From Paenibacillus donghaensis (GTDB lineage: Bacteria; Bacillota; Bacilli; Paenibacillales; Paenibacillaceae), in contig NZ_CP021780.1 in NCBI RefSeq assembly GCF_002192415.1, positions 6,076,001 to 6,140,000 on the forward strand: a stretch of 64,000 bases of DNA, in the 5' to 3' direction. Positions 9,613 to 18,006 of this stretch are shown piece by piece (position 1 is the stretch's first letter; the number at the start of each line of letters is the position of its first letter). Made by a program: the position numbers and the translations under genes. The notes below the pieces were generated by a model that had not been told where the DNA came from, did not search any database, and saw only the letters and a list, made by a program, of their open reading frames with translations.

Positions 9613-10056
9613 ATGCTAAATATTCCTTATCTATATTACGATAATAGTTATTATGGAGTGGTTTTTAAGGAAAACCCATTTCTTTACATTACTTTAGGAG
9701 GAGATTATACGCAAATGGGAAGCTATAACCTGGCAGCAGACAATGCTGCAAAGAGATTAAACGTTAAAGTAGAAGGCACAATGTCTGAGAAGGATGCAGG
9801 GGGATTCATCGAGCAATACAACCAAATCGTCAGCACCTTTGATCCAACTGAGTATGAAATTGTACTGGATTGCACAACTCTGAATGTATCCACATCAGAT
9901 GTTCTCCCCATGCTGGAGCAATGCTACATCCTCTACAAGCAGTCCGGTTTCCATAAAGTAGTCTTCACGATTGCCAAGAATCCTGTGCTCAAGATGCAGC
10001 TTGGCCGGGTGGCGCGCTCTACCAAGCTGGAAAACTACGAAATTATCGAATTATAG
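9613..10056 (+). CDS. Small STAS-like protein of unknown function
   Basis: Start ATG 9613 is chosen because AGGGGA lies five bases upstream; the in-frame ATG at 9580 has no ribosome site. The 147-residue product has the alternating beta-alpha pattern of a STAS/anti-sigma-antagonist fold: a YEIVLDCTTLNVSTSDVLPMLEQC segment resembles the STAS core strand, phosphosite loop and helix. I do not recognise a named family. The stop codon at 10056 overlaps the AGGAGG ribosome site of the following FabH-like gene (start 10067), so translation of the two is probably coupled. This suggests the small protein partners or regulates the thiolase. Confidence 0.6.
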   Translation: MLNIPYLYYDNSYYGVVFKENPFLYITLGGDYTQMGSYNLAADNAAKRLNVKVEGTMSEKDAGGFIEQYNQIVSTFDPTEYEIVLDCTTLNVSTSDVLPMLEQCYILYKQSGFHKVVFTIAKNPVLKMQLGRVARSTKLENYEIIEL

Positions 10057-10066
10057 GAGGCCCCAC

Positions 10067-11059
10067 TTGGAACATATAACCATTCGACATGCCGCTTATT
10101 ACCATCCGGAACGTATCATTTATAACGAGTATTACCTCGATCATTTTAAACAGATGGGCAAGGATATCAAACGATTCTTAGAGGTGATGGGCCGGGAACG
10201 GAGATATATAGCGGAGGCCGATGGGGAGAACTCCTTGACCATGGGGCTGGAGGCAGCCCGCAAGGTACTGCAGGAGGCCAGCCTTACGGGCGAAGATATG
10301 GATATGATCGTATTCGCTTCGCAGACGCCGGAGTATACCTATCCTACCAACGCACTTTTGCTGCATCATATGCTCCAGGGTAAACGCCGCACCATCACCC
10401 AGGACTCCAACGCCAACTGCGCCGGAATGGTCGCTGCGGTAGAGCAGGCAAGCCGTTACATGCAGGCTAATCCGTCCATTCACTATACGCTGGTGGTTGG
10501 CAGTGACTACAGCTCCATCAACTGCAACCCTGAGGATGAGATCACATACCCGAACTTCGGTGATGCGGCAGCGGCTGTCATTCTGGAGCGCAGCAAGGAG
10601 CCGGGAGGACTTATTGATTCCTTGTATTACACCAACTCAGATGATTGCTATAATATTATGTTTCCAGCTTGTGGATTATCCAATATTTATCAAGAAGGCA
10701 TCACACCCGAGCAGATTCGTATCCGGTGGACACCGTTTGACGGTACTGTCTGTGTAGCTGCCGCAATCGCCGATCTGAAAGAGCTGCTTGTTCGGAACCA
10801 TCTGACCACCGATGACATTTCAGCCTTCTGCCTGTCGCAGTTCTCGCTGAAGAACATTCAACTCATCCAGGAAGGACTGGGCCTGAATGACGAGAAGTTT
10901 ATTTATGTGGGCGATGAATTTGGCTATACGGCAACGAGCAGTCCGTTTATCGCTTTTCAGCGCGGAGTGGAAGACGGCCGGATCAAACGCGGCGATTATG
11001 TGTTCTTCTGGTCTGTAGGCGCAGGCTGGCAGATCCCTACGATGCTGTTCCAGTATTAA
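10067..11059 (+). CDS. FabH-like thiolase-fold protein with altered active site
   Basis: The start is taken as TTG 10067 with AGGAGG seven bases upstream; the longer frame from 9971 overlaps the preceding gene and is not needed. The 330-residue product has the KAS III fold pattern, with nucleophile-position Cys118 in NANCAGMV and a C-terminal glycine-rich VGAGWQIP. The usual catalytic His of HQAN is replaced (FCLSQFSLKNI), and the usual Asn motif near GNTSA reads DEFGYTATSSPF. The Cys is therefore kept while the decarboxylating His/Asn pair is not. It may be an acyl transferase, a hydrolase-like DarB/OleA relative or a non-enzymatic acyl sensor rather than a fatty-acid initiation enzyme. Its genome neighbour is the STAS-like gene, not fatty-acid synthesis genes. 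Confidence 0.8.
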   Translation: MEHITIRHAAYYHPERIIYNEYYLDHFKQMGKDIKRFLEVMGRERRYIAEADGENSLTMGLEAARKVLQEASLTGEDMDMIVFASQTPEYTYPTNALLLHHMLQGKRRTITQDSNANCAGMVAAVEQASRYMQANPSIHYTLVVGSDYSSINCNPEDEITYPNFGDAAAAVILERSKEPGGLIDSLYYTNSDDCYNIMFPACGLSNIYQEGITPEQIRIRWTPFDGTVCVAAAIADLKELLVRNHLTTDDISAFCLSQFSLKNIQLIQEGLGLNDEKFIYVGDEFGYTATSSPFIAFQRGVEDGRIKRGDYVFFWSVGAGWQIPTMLFQY

Positions 11060-11081
11060 CGTAGGTCCTATTTACTGAAAA

Positions 11082-11128
11082 CAACAAACAGCAGGCCCCC
11101 TTCATTCGGTGGCCTGCTGTTTGTTTGT
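11082..11128. terminator. Bidirectional hairpin terminator
   Basis: AACAAACAGCAGGCC pairs with GGCCTGCTGTTTGTT between the converging FabH-like gene (+) and SulP gene (-). The paired A and T runs allow it to act in both directions. Confidence 0.8.
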
Positions 11129-11175
11129 GCCTTTAAAGTTGAGCCCCTAGGTGTCTGAACCTTCTAGGCAACAAC

Positions 11176-12615
11176 TTATAAGGACAACCCCACCCGCTGC
11201 ACCAGCCGGGAGCTTTCTTCATTCAATCCGGTGACGGAGACCTTTTTGCCCTGCTGAGCGTATTTGTCTATGACCTTGGCTATCGCATGCACTGCTGACT
11301 GGTCCCACACATGTGAATGCGTGAAGTCGACCACGATCTGATCGGGATCGCTGCCATAAGCGAATTCCTGGATAAAGTGGCTGGTGGTGCCGAAGAACAG
11401 CTGCCCCGATACGGCGTAGATTGCTGAGGTGCCGGTGGTCTGCACACTCAGGCGGATCGAAGCTATTTTCCAGGCAAACGCCAACGCACTCAGCAGCACT
11501 CCGAACAATACCCCAATAGACAGGTTGTCCGTAAGCACTACTGTAACCACAGTTACGATCATCACGAGTGCATCGCTTACCGGTACACGGGTCAAGGACT
11601 TCACTGAACCCCAGTCAAAGGTGCTGATACACACCATAATCATTACACCAACAAGCGCCCCCATCGGAATCTTCTTCACGACATCCCCGAGCACAAGAAT
11701 CAGAAACAACAGGAAAATCCCTGATACAAACGTCGACAGGCGGGTCCGTCCACCCGATTTCATATTGACCATCGATTGGCCAATCATCGCACAGCCGGCC
11801 ATGCCGCCGAAGAATCCAGTGACCACATTGGCAAGCCCCTGGCCTTTGGCTTCGCGGTTCTTGTCGCTGCCAGTACCGGTAATATCATCAATCAATGTAG
11901 CAGTCATCAGTGATTCCAGCAGACCTACAACAGCCAGCGACAATGAATACGGCAGGATAATCAGCAGCGTATCCAGCGAGAGCGGAATCATCGGCAGATG
12001 AAACATCGGCAGCGCCGAGGTAATCGTACCCATATCGCCCACTGTCCTCACATCCAGCTGCAGTGTGATGGCAAGAATGGAAACGGCAACAATAGCCACC
12101 AGCGCTGAAGGCACTGCCGCAGTAAGGCGAGGGAACGTGTAGATAATGACCAATGTCAATGCCACCAGGGCGTACATCACCCAGCCTTGCCCGTTGAAAT
12201 GGACCAGCTGGGCCATAAAGATCAGAATCGCCAGCGCATTCACAAAACCCGTCATCACCGGCTGAGGCAGAAACGTGATAAACCGGCCAAGCTTCAGCAT
12301 GCCCATCAGGATCTGGATAAGACCGGTCAGCACGGTTGCCGCGAATAAATACTCTATACCGTGCTGAAGTACCAGACTGCCGACCAGCAGAGCCATCGCT
12401 CCGGTTGCCGCCGAGATCATACCCGGCCGTCCGCCAGCGAATGCCGTTACAATCGCAATACAAAAAGAAGCATATAAACCCACCATCGGGCTTACTCCGG
12501 CAAGGATCGAGAAAGCGATCGCTTCGGGTATCAGCGCAACGGCAACGGTCATTCCCGACAGGATATCACTCCGTGTGTTGGAGAACCACCCATTATTTAG
12601 GACAAGCTGTTTCAA
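11176..12615 (-). CDS. SulP family anion transporter with STAS domain
   Basis: A 479-residue SulP (SLC26-like) transporter. TTG 12615 is taken as start because ACAGGAGGAAAGAGG lies just upstream; a longer frame runs to 12681 with no ribosome site and a non-membrane extension. The N-terminal part contains the SulP signature around [22 protein letters not shown], followed by about 10-12 membrane spans including [21 protein letters not shown] cytoplasmic STAS domain forms the last 110 residues ([22 protein letters not shown]). Relatives carry sulfate or bicarbonate with sodium or protons; the substrate is not determinable here. The gene is downstream of the aromatic-synthesis gene on the same strand, separated by 203 bp with a GC-rich hairpin. 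Confidence 0.9.
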   Translation of the reverse strand: MKQLVLNNGWFSNTRSDILSGMTVAVALIPEAIAFSILAGVSPMVGLYASFCIAIVTAFAGGRPGMISAATGAMALLVGSLVLQHGIEYLFAATVLTGLIQILMGMLKLGRFITFLPQPVMTGFVNALAILIFMAQLVHFNGQGWVMYALVALTLVIIYTFPRLTAAVPSALVAIVAVSILAITLQLDVRTVGDMGTITSALPMFHLPMIPLSLDTLLIILPYSLSLAVVGLLESLMTATLIDDITGTGSDKNREAKGQGLANVVTGFFGGMAGCAMIGQSMVNMKSGGRTRLSTFVSGIFLLFLILVLGDVVKKIPMGALVGVMIMVCISTFDWGSVKSLTRVPVSDALVMIVTVVTVVLTDNLSIGVLFGVLLSALAFAWKIASIRLSVQTTGTSAIYAVSGQLFFGTTSHFIQEFAYGSDPDQIVVDFTHSHVWDQSAVHAIAKVIDKYAQQGKKVSVTGLNEESSRLVQRVGLSL

Positions 12616-12649
12616 AATCCTCTTTCCTCCTGTGTCTGTTAAGGTTGTT

Positions 12650-12667
12650 GGGCCTCCTCCGAGGCCC
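12650..12667. other. GC-rich hairpin in the SulP leader
   Basis: GGGCCTC-CTCC-GAGGCCC is a perfect 7-bp stem with a tetraloop, 35 bp upstream of the SulP start. There is no T-run on either strand, so it is not a classical terminator. It could stabilise the transcript or pause transcription. Confidence 0.5.
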
Positions 12668-12818
12668 CGGGTCCGATGCAACGCTAATGTTCCTTATTGT
12701 ACCCGACCCGCCTTAGCCTTCACAAAAAGTCAAACCGGTCCTGTAAGCGTTTATCTTGGGTGTATGCTTCTTTATCCTGCGTATATCTCGTTTATTCTAT
12801 ATCTCCTGTAGTCGTCAA

Positions 12819-13895
12819 TTACCGGAATAATCCGGATGCATTCATTTCCTTCATGAAGGTGTTGAACTCATCAATATTCAGCTGCTGCGCCGCATCGGAC
12901 AAGGCTGTCGCAGGATCAGGATGCACCTCAATCATGATGCCGTCGGCTCCGGCAGCCAGCGCAGCCTTGGCGCAAGGAAGCATGATATCCTTGCGTCCTG
13001 TGGAGTGAGTCACATCAACCAGTACCGGCAGATGGCATTCCTGCTTCAGAATCGGAACGGCTGAGATATCCAGCGTATTGCGGGTTGAGCGCTCATAAGT
13101 ACGAATCCCCCGCTCGATCAGCATAACCTGTGTATTGCCGCGAGACATGATGTACTCCGCTGCATGTACGAATTCGTCCAGCGTGGCGGACAGTCCGCGC
13201 TTCAGCAACACCGGCTTGTTGACTTCCCCTACCGCCTTCAGCAGCTCGAAATTATGCATATTGCGGGCGCCGATCTGGATAATGTCGACATAATCCAGCG
13301 CTTCTTCAATATGGCGCGGATCTACGATCTCACTGATGGTCAGCAGCCCGTATTCACTTGCCGCTTCGCGCAGAATCCGCAGCCCCTCCATGCCAAGACC
13401 CTGGAAATCATACGGTGAGGTACGGGGCTTGAAGGCGCCGCCGCGCATAACACGCACACCGGCTTTCTGCAGAGCAGCGGCTACGGTGCGGGTCTGCAGC
13501 TCGCTCTCCACAGAACAAGGGCCAGCAACCATCAGCGAGGACGCTCCGCCAACTGTAACCTCTCCTGGCAGAACAATAACTGTATCTTCCTTATGACTCT
13601 TGCGGGCTACCAGCAATGTTTTTTTGTGCTCATCGCTCTGCAAGTCCAGCGAGGCCGAGAAAATCTGTTTGAAGAGGCTGCGGATTGTACTGCCGGTGAA
13701 CGGTCCTTTGTTGCTTGCCACCAGCTCATCCAGCATTTTCTTCTCCCGTTCAGGATCGAATTTGGGCACACCCTGCTTCTCCTTGATCACGCCAATCTCC
13801 TGCACAACAGCCGCACGCTCGGAGATCAGCTCCAGCAGCTTACCGTTAATCTCATCCAGACGGCCTCTTAACTCATCCAACTCCACATTGCTCAT
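12819..13895 (-). CDS. aroA: Bifunctional chorismate mutase / 3-deoxy-7-phosphoheptulonate synthase
   Basis: A 358-residue fusion. Residues 1 to about 90 form an AroQ-type chorismate mutase ([30 protein letters not shown]), and residues about 105-350 form the type I-beta DAHP synthase ([35 protein letters not shown]). It catalyses the first step of the shikimate pathway; in Bacillus the mutase domain also mediates feedback by prephenate and chorismate. ATG 13895 is preferred over the longer frame from 14012, which would read through the T-box terminator. The symbol follows B. subtilis usage. Expression should be controlled by the T-box leader immediately upstream. Confidence 0.95.
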   Translation of the reverse strand: MSNVELDELRGRLDEINGKLLELISERAAVVQEIGVIKEKQGVPKFDPEREKKMLDELVASNKGPFTGSTIRSLFKQIFSASLDLQSDEHKKTLLVARKSHKEDTVIVLPGEVTVGGASSLMVAGPCSVESELQTRTVAAALQKAGVRVMRGGAFKPRTSPYDFQGLGMEGLRILREAASEYGLLTISEIVDPRHIEEALDYVDIIQIGARNMHNFELLKAVGEVNKPVLLKRGLSATLDEFVHAAEYIMSRGNTQVMLIERGIRTYERSTRNTLDISAVPILKQECHLPVLVDVTHSTGRKDIMLPCAKAALAAGADGIMIEVHPDPATALSDAAQQLNIDEFNTFMKEMNASGLFR

Positions 13896-13930
13896 TACCT
13901 TCCACTCCCTTTGGTTAGAATACATATTTG

Positions 13931-14275
13931 AACGCAAAAAGACCCCCCGCCGCAAGGGACGAGGAGCCGTGGTACCACCCTTATTTAGAATTAATCTGCT
14001 TAGCCGGTCCATTACCTGGATTGCATTGCCCTGACTGCAGTATTCATTCTGTCTTTCACCCGTTAACGCGGGGCGCGGGCCACCCTACCCATATTGATGC
14101 TTCAGCAGCACAATACTTCAGGGGCCAACTCGGAAGTGAACTTCAACGCCAGCCGTCTCACGAGGGTGCTCTCAGTCTCCGGCACACCTTCCCTGTTATG
14201 ATCCGTTTCCAGCGTCTACTCTCTTCGTCATGATCTTTCCAGCTATACAGTGCTTCTTCGGCACTGGTTTCTGCT
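13931..14275 (-). promoter_or_regulatory. T-box riboswitch leader of the DAHP synthase gene
   Basis: On the minus strand the antiterminator core AAGGGTGGTACCACGG (around 13968-13983) carries the T-box sequence that pairs with an uncharged tRNA acceptor end. It is followed by a terminator (CCCTTGCGGCGGGGGG then TCTTTTT, about 13935-13962). The Stem I part contains an AGTAGACG bulge-like segment near 14215. A specifier candidate TTC (phenylalanine) reads on the minus strand at 14138-14140, in GTTCAC; a second TTC is at 14133-14135. Either points to tRNA-Phe, which fits aromatic synthesis, but the exact register is not proven. A weak promoter (TTGCGC, 17 bp, TAAGAT) lies just upstream. Confidence 0.9.
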
Positions 14276-14347
14276 ATCTTAATCAAAAAGCAATATTGGC
14301 GCAAGATATCAATTCACCGCAGTGCAGCGTTAATTATAAATCTCAAA

Positions 14348-14890
14348 TTATATATATTTGCTGATCAAGCGGTTTAGGGCTTCGATCCCCAGCGGTTTGC
14401 TGATGTAGTCATCCATTCCCGCTTCCAGACATTTCTCGCGGTCCCCCTTCAGGGCATTGGCTGTAACTGCGATAATGACCGGGAGCTGACCGGGAGGCAG
14501 AGTCTTCTTCAGGATTTGGGTAGCCCAGCACTTCGCGCACCGAAGGCGAGCAATAACGGCAAAGATCATCGGAGCCCGATATATACACAATATCCTTGAT
14601 ATTGACGGCGATCAGAAGGCCCAACTCGTCTAACGAGCGGTTCGGCACTTCATCGACATCTTCCATCTGCTGATCCGGCAACATCATCATATTCAGGATA
14701 TAATACAGCCCGGCTCCTGTTAACGGATGGATGACCAGCACCGTCTGCACCTGCATAGCACGGGAATCCCCACTTCAGATACCAGCTTCAGCTCGCACTC
14801 CAAATAAGGGAGCTTTGCTTGTTCCAGAGTCCCGATCAACTGCTTATGTATGCTTGCCGAAGCTTCATCCAGAGTTTCGTCTGCTGCTTC
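14348..14890 (-). pseudogene. Remnant of a PAS-containing hybrid sensor kinase
   Basis: Three frames carry pieces of one degraded protein. Near 14756-14525 a PAS-like segment is readable ([30 protein letters not shown]). From about 14530 to 14348 a different frame gives the end of a response-regulator receiver domain ([19 protein letters not shown], then DDYISKPLG). The kinase core that should lie between them is absent, so a large internal deletion plus a frame change has destroyed the gene. Upstream of 14756 a further frame resembles more of the same protein. The intact receiver gene at 15087-15470 lies upstream on the same strand and may have been its partner. Confidence 0.7.
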
Positions 14891-15086
14891 AACATCCTAT
14901 TCACCCGCCCGTTCGTGAGTAATTCCGGCCTATTACTCTTCAAGTATTTAATATAAATATCTTGTATAACAGGGCTAAAGTCAATTAACAAAAAAAGCAA
15001 ATTGTAAAAACATTAAAAGTGAATATCCTCTCCCCAGAGCGGCATCCCTGTATCTTGCATCTTTCTTGTTTCAGCCTGTTTCAGAA

Positions 15087-15470
15087 CTAACCCCCCAGCA
15101 GTTGCTCCACGGTCCTGGTGAAGGCTTTAACCTGAATAGGCTTGGTGACATATCCCGCAAAACCGACTTGTTCCGCCCTTTGGATATCGGCCTGCTGTGC
15201 AAATGCACTAATGGCCAGCACAGGAATATGGCATGTACGTTGATCCTTCTTCAGATATTCCATAGCTTCATAACCATCCAGGTCTGGCAAGCCAATATCC
15301 AGAATAATCAGATCCGGCTGCTGCTGCTCGGCAATCTGCAGACCGCTCTCTGCCGTCTCCGCTTTGAGCAGCTGTACTGCGGGAAGATTTTTTCTGAAGA
15401 TATGGTGCATCAATTCCATGTTCAGCGGGTTATCTTCAACATATAATACCGTCTGCTTGTGTTCTTCCAT
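15087..15470 (-). CDS. Stand-alone response-regulator receiver protein
   Basis: A 127-residue CheY-like single-domain protein: acidic pocket YVEDN at residues 10-14, phosphoacceptor Asp58 in LIILDIGLP, and the conserved Lys in VTKPIQ near residue 108. There is no output domain. ATG 15470 is chosen over a longer frame because the receiver fold begins at MEEHKQTVLYVED and a purine-rich stretch precedes it. Such proteins usually relay phosphate from hybrid kinases. Its likely partner downstream (14348-14890) is a pseudogene, so it may now be orphaned or serve a distant kinase. Confidence 0.85.
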   Translation of the reverse strand: MEEHKQTVLYVEDNPLNMELMHHIFRKNLPAVQLLKAETAESGLQIAEQQQPDLIILDIGLPDLDGYEAMEYLKKDQRTCHIPVLAISAFAQQADIQRAEQVGFAGYVTKPIQVKAFTRTVEQLLGG

Positions 15471-15522
15471 TCCTGCATTCCCCCTTAAAAACACCCCCAT
15501 GCCGGATGCCTTGTTGCACCAC

Positions 15523-15568
15523 AAAAAATAAAAAAACCGAAGAAAGGGTCTATCCCCCCTCTTCGGCT
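15523..15568 (-). terminator. Rho-independent terminator of the DUF2294 gene
   Basis: On the minus strand CCGAAGA pairs with TCTTCGG and is followed by TTTTTTTATTTTTT. It lies about 50 bp after the stop of the gene at 15616-16293. Confidence 0.85.
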
Positions 15569-15615
15569 CATGTTCGGCTCACTGTCGTGTCCGACTCATT
15601 TCCACCTGCTTGTAT

Positions 15616-16293
15616 TTAATTGGTAAACGTATATGCTATTACACTTGTGTCCTTATCCAGATCCCAATCGACATAAATATCAGACAGCTCCTTGCCCAGC
15701 ATGGGTGCAATGGTTGTCGTATCCTGCAGATACCGCTTCTCCATCTTCCGTTTCGTGGTCTTGAGCGTATTCTCATACCCAAGGCCGATTAATTCCTTCT
15801 CCAGAGGGATCAGGATACCTTCACGCTTAATAATCAGAGTGCGCGGATTCTGCCACCAGGAATCGGTATGCACGGGCTCCTTCTGGACAAGCCGGCTCAC
15901 TTCGTTGATCTGGGCATGAACCTCTTCCCGGCCCGCATAAAGATCGGGTGCCGTGCCCTCTGTCTTGATCAGAGCCACAATCATTCCCGAAGCGTTATGT
16001 ATCCCCCAATCATAGAAAAGCTCGCCTACTTCAACTGCCATAGTGTTACTAAGATATGCTGATAATTCAGGCAGCAGCGATTTCATCATCAGCTCCCGTG
16101 TGTAACGAAAAGCCTGCTCCTCTTCCTTATTCAGAAGAAATGTCTCCACAGGTCCAATAAAGTTGCGGATATGAAGCGTTATACATTGTTCCCCTATTGA
16201 AGCATATATGGATTCAGGACCTTTCCCAAATCGTTCTCGCAGCAATCTTCCAGCGTAACTGGCAAGTTGGCTAGTAAGTTCAGTCGTACTCAT
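15616..16293 (-). CDS. DUF2294 / MpsC-like protein, two tandem domains
   Basis: A 225-residue soluble protein that I assign to the DUF2294 (MpsC) family. Two copies of the domain are visible, about residues 5-115 (YAGRLLRERFGKGPESIYASIGEQCITLHIRNF) and 120-225 (SRLVQKEPVHTDSWWQNPRTLIIKREG). The family name MpsC comes from a staphylococcal sodium-linked membrane-potential system, but its biochemical role is not settled, and no MpsA or MpsB homologue is visible here. The gene is monocistronic, with its own terminator. Confidence 0.75.
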   Translation of the reverse strand: MSTTELTSQLASYAGRLLRERFGKGPESIYASIGEQCITLHIRNFIGPVETFLLNKEEEQAFRYTRELMMKSLLPELSAYLSNTMAVEVGELFYDWGIHNASGMIVALIKTEGTAPDLYAGREEVHAQINEVSRLVQKEPVHTDSWWQNPRTLIIKREGILIPLEKELIGLGYENTLKTTKRKMEKRYLQDTTTIAPMLGKELSDIYVDWDLDKDTSVIAYTFTN

Positions 16294-16407
16294 CTAATTT
16301 CCTCCAGCATTCTATTCTTGTCTCTGTTGCCTGCTCTGGGGAGCCGCACCGTTCGCTGAAAAAACGGTTCGTTCACTTAGTATAATAGCAACGGCGAAGT
16401 TCGTACA

Positions 16408-16434
16408 CACAAAAAAATCCCCAGACTTCTGGGA
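16408..16434 (-). terminator. Possible terminator after the ABC-flavoprotein operon
   Basis: On the minus strand CCCAG-AAGT-CTGGG is followed by GATTTTTTT. The stem is short (5 bp) but the T-run is good. The 307-bp gap 16294-16600 otherwise holds only the long inverted repeat at 16522-16573. A short open frame at 16373-16597 is not credible as a gene. Confidence 0.5.
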
Positions 16435-16521
16435 GCCGGATGCAGCAGCCCAAAGCCATAAGAACGTTAGACATTTCCTGGAGAGGAATATAGTTAACAG
16501 CTTCCCCTTGCCCAGACAGAA

Positions 16522-16573
16522 TCATACCAGGGTGGCTGCCGGTCCGTGGAACCTGCAGGCCACCCTGGTATGA
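16522..16573. repeat. 15-bp perfect inverted repeat downstream of the binding-protein gene
   Basis: TCATACCAGGGTGGC (16522-16536) and GCCACCCTGGTATGA (16559-16573) are perfect reverse complements with a 22-base loop, starting 28 bp after the stop of the substrate-binding gene. There is no T-run, so it may be a 3-prime stabilising hairpin or part of a two-hairpin terminator with 16408-16434. Confidence 0.7.
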
Positions 16574-16600
16574 AGGGTCAATGGGTTTCTCCGCCAATAT

Positions 16601-17623
16601 TTATTGCAGCTGCCACTCTGCTATCGGGAAATCACGTTTCGCCAGCTTTTCTTCCACAAGGAAAGTCTTGGTGCCTTCCAGCAGCTTCAGCCCCTCTTCC
16701 GTGAAGGCGGTATCCTTAATCTCGCTGATTGGGCTGACCTGCTCCGCGAGCTCAGGGGTTGTGTTGTTGATCTCGGCCAGAAACTGATAATACTCTGCTT
16801 CATGCTGCTTCAGATCTGCCAAGGCCTTCTGCCGGGCGTCATTCCACACCTTGGGAAAGTCCGGAAACTTACTCAAATAATCCTCTGAAACTACAGTTAC
16901 GCTGGAGCCGAGCAATTCAGGATGTTTGCTGGCATCATCAAGGCTGGTATAGCCTTCCTGAATTTGGCTCAGAGCAAAGATTCCGCTATTGGTCATAGCA
17001 TCAATATCCCCCCGGGCCAACGCAGCTGTACCATCGGGTCTGAGCATATGAACCAGCTTATAATCGGTCACCCCTTCCTCCTTCAGCAGTCCGACGATAT
17101 AACGGTGCATGAACGAGCCCTTCTGAATGCCGATCGTTGCGCCTTGCAATTCTTTAAGGGTTGTCGGACCTCCCTTCCTGGCGATTACATACCCTACGTT
17201 ATTGGTCATGGATTGGGTAATCAGGCGGGTCTTGGCACCGGAAGCATAAGCAATAATGGCCGGAGTATCTCCCAGGCTGCCGAAATCAAGCCGTCCGCTG
17301 ATCAGGGACTCTGTCTGGTCCGGTCCATTGGGGAAGCCTGTCAGCTTCACTTCGTTGATCCCGTGCTTCTTCAGCTCCTCTTGGATGATTCCTTTATAGA
17401 AGCCCCAGCCCTCTGCTCCTCCGGGCACATTGAGCTTGTTCGAACCGATATAGCCATAATTCAGTACAGCCGGAACATTACTCTGCTCCTTAGAATTAGA
17501 ACCCTCTGCTGCCGCAGTCTCAGGGTCCTGTGTTGCGGCATTGCTGCCGCAGGCCTGCAGCAGCAGCATAATCATAATAATACCTGTTGAAAGCAATGTG
17601 CGATAACCTGTGACCTGTCTCAT
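16601..17623 (-). CDS. SsuA/TauA-like substrate-binding lipoprotein
   Basis: A 340-residue lipoprotein with lipobox LLQAC and a Ser/Asn-rich linker. The fold signature is that of nitrate/sulfonate/taurine (NMT1/SsuA) binding proteins: NYGYIGSNKLNVP, SLISGRLDFGSLGDTPAIIAYASG and LKELQGATIGIQKGSF. It is the last gene of the six-gene leftward operon that starts at 22186, 50 bp after the ferredoxin gene. It should deliver a small anionic or sulfur-containing solute to the permeases at 19632-21335. The ligand is unknown; no SsuD-type monooxygenase accompanies it. Confidence 0.9.
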   Translation of the reverse strand: MRQVTGYRTLLSTGIIMIMLLLQACGSNAATQDPETAAAEGSNSKEQSNVPAVLNYGYIGSNKLNVPGGAEGWGFYKGIIQEELKKHGINEVKLTGFPNGPDQTESLISGRLDFGSLGDTPAIIAYASGAKTRLITQSMTNNVGYVIARKGGPTTLKELQGATIGIQKGSFMHRYIVGLLKEEGVTDYKLVHMLRPDGTAALARGDIDAMTNSGIFALSQIQEGYTSLDDASKHPELLGSSVTVVSEDYLSKFPDFPKVWNDARQKALADLKQHEAEYYQFLAEINNTTPELAEQVSPISEIKDTAFTEEGLKLLEGTKTFLVEEKLAKRDFPIAEWQLQ

Positions 17624-17673
17624 TGTTGTCTCCCCTTCACCTGCAAATATGCGGTTATCTCATTCGTGACAGC

Positions 17674-18006
17674 TCAGAACCCGGCCCGGGCTGCCAGCTT
17701 CACCATATACTCATGGCTGGCTACAGGCTGCCTGCCCCGGCCCCAGCCTACCTTCTCCCTGTAGCCGCCAAGCAAACCTTCCCGTTGGATCTCTGCTTCA
17801 GTAATCCCGGTCAATCCCTCGGAATCCGGCGCTACATACAAGGCATCAGCCGGGCAATACAGCTCACACATGAAGCAGGTCTGGCAGTCGCTCTGCCTGG
17901 CAATCACCGGAATCCCGTTCTCTACGCGGTCATAGACGTTGGTTGGGCAGACGGATACACATTGATTGCATTCAATACACCTATCCGCACTGATGATCTC
18001 TATCAC
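17674..18006 (-). CDS. Di-[4Fe-4S] ferredoxin subunit, AprB-like
   Basis: A 110-residue protein with two cluster motifs: CIECNQCVSVCP (near residue 10) and CQTCFMCELYCP (near residue 41). A tail of about 55 residues follows (GYREKVGWGRGRQPVASHEYM) and could contact its partner. Its ATG overlaps the stop of the flavoprotein frame by 4 bp (ATGA), a sign of translational coupling. The pairing with a fumarate-reductase-like flavoprotein recalls AprBA, in which the iron-sulfur subunit passes electrons to FAD. The co-transcribed ABC transporter suggests the complex acts on the imported compound. The actual reaction is unknown. Confidence 0.85.
   Translation of the reverse strand: MIEIISADRCIECNQCVSVCPTNVYDRVENGIPVIARQSDCQTCFMCELYCPADALYVAPDSEGLTGITEAEIQREGLLGGYREKVGWGRGRQPVASHEYMVKLAARAGF

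Noticed and set aside
12736..12749. Second cre-like site (TGTAAGCGTTTATC)
   Set aside because: Two mismatches at conserved cre positions and no promoter nearby; likely chance.
14409..14756. Small intact PAS protein
   Set aside because: The frame ends in unrelated residues after the PAS segment and adjoins a receiver-domain tail in another frame, which fits a deletion remnant better.
16373..16597. 74-codon frame downstream of the binding-protein gene
   Set aside because: It spans the inverted repeat and the terminator and lacks a ribosome site.
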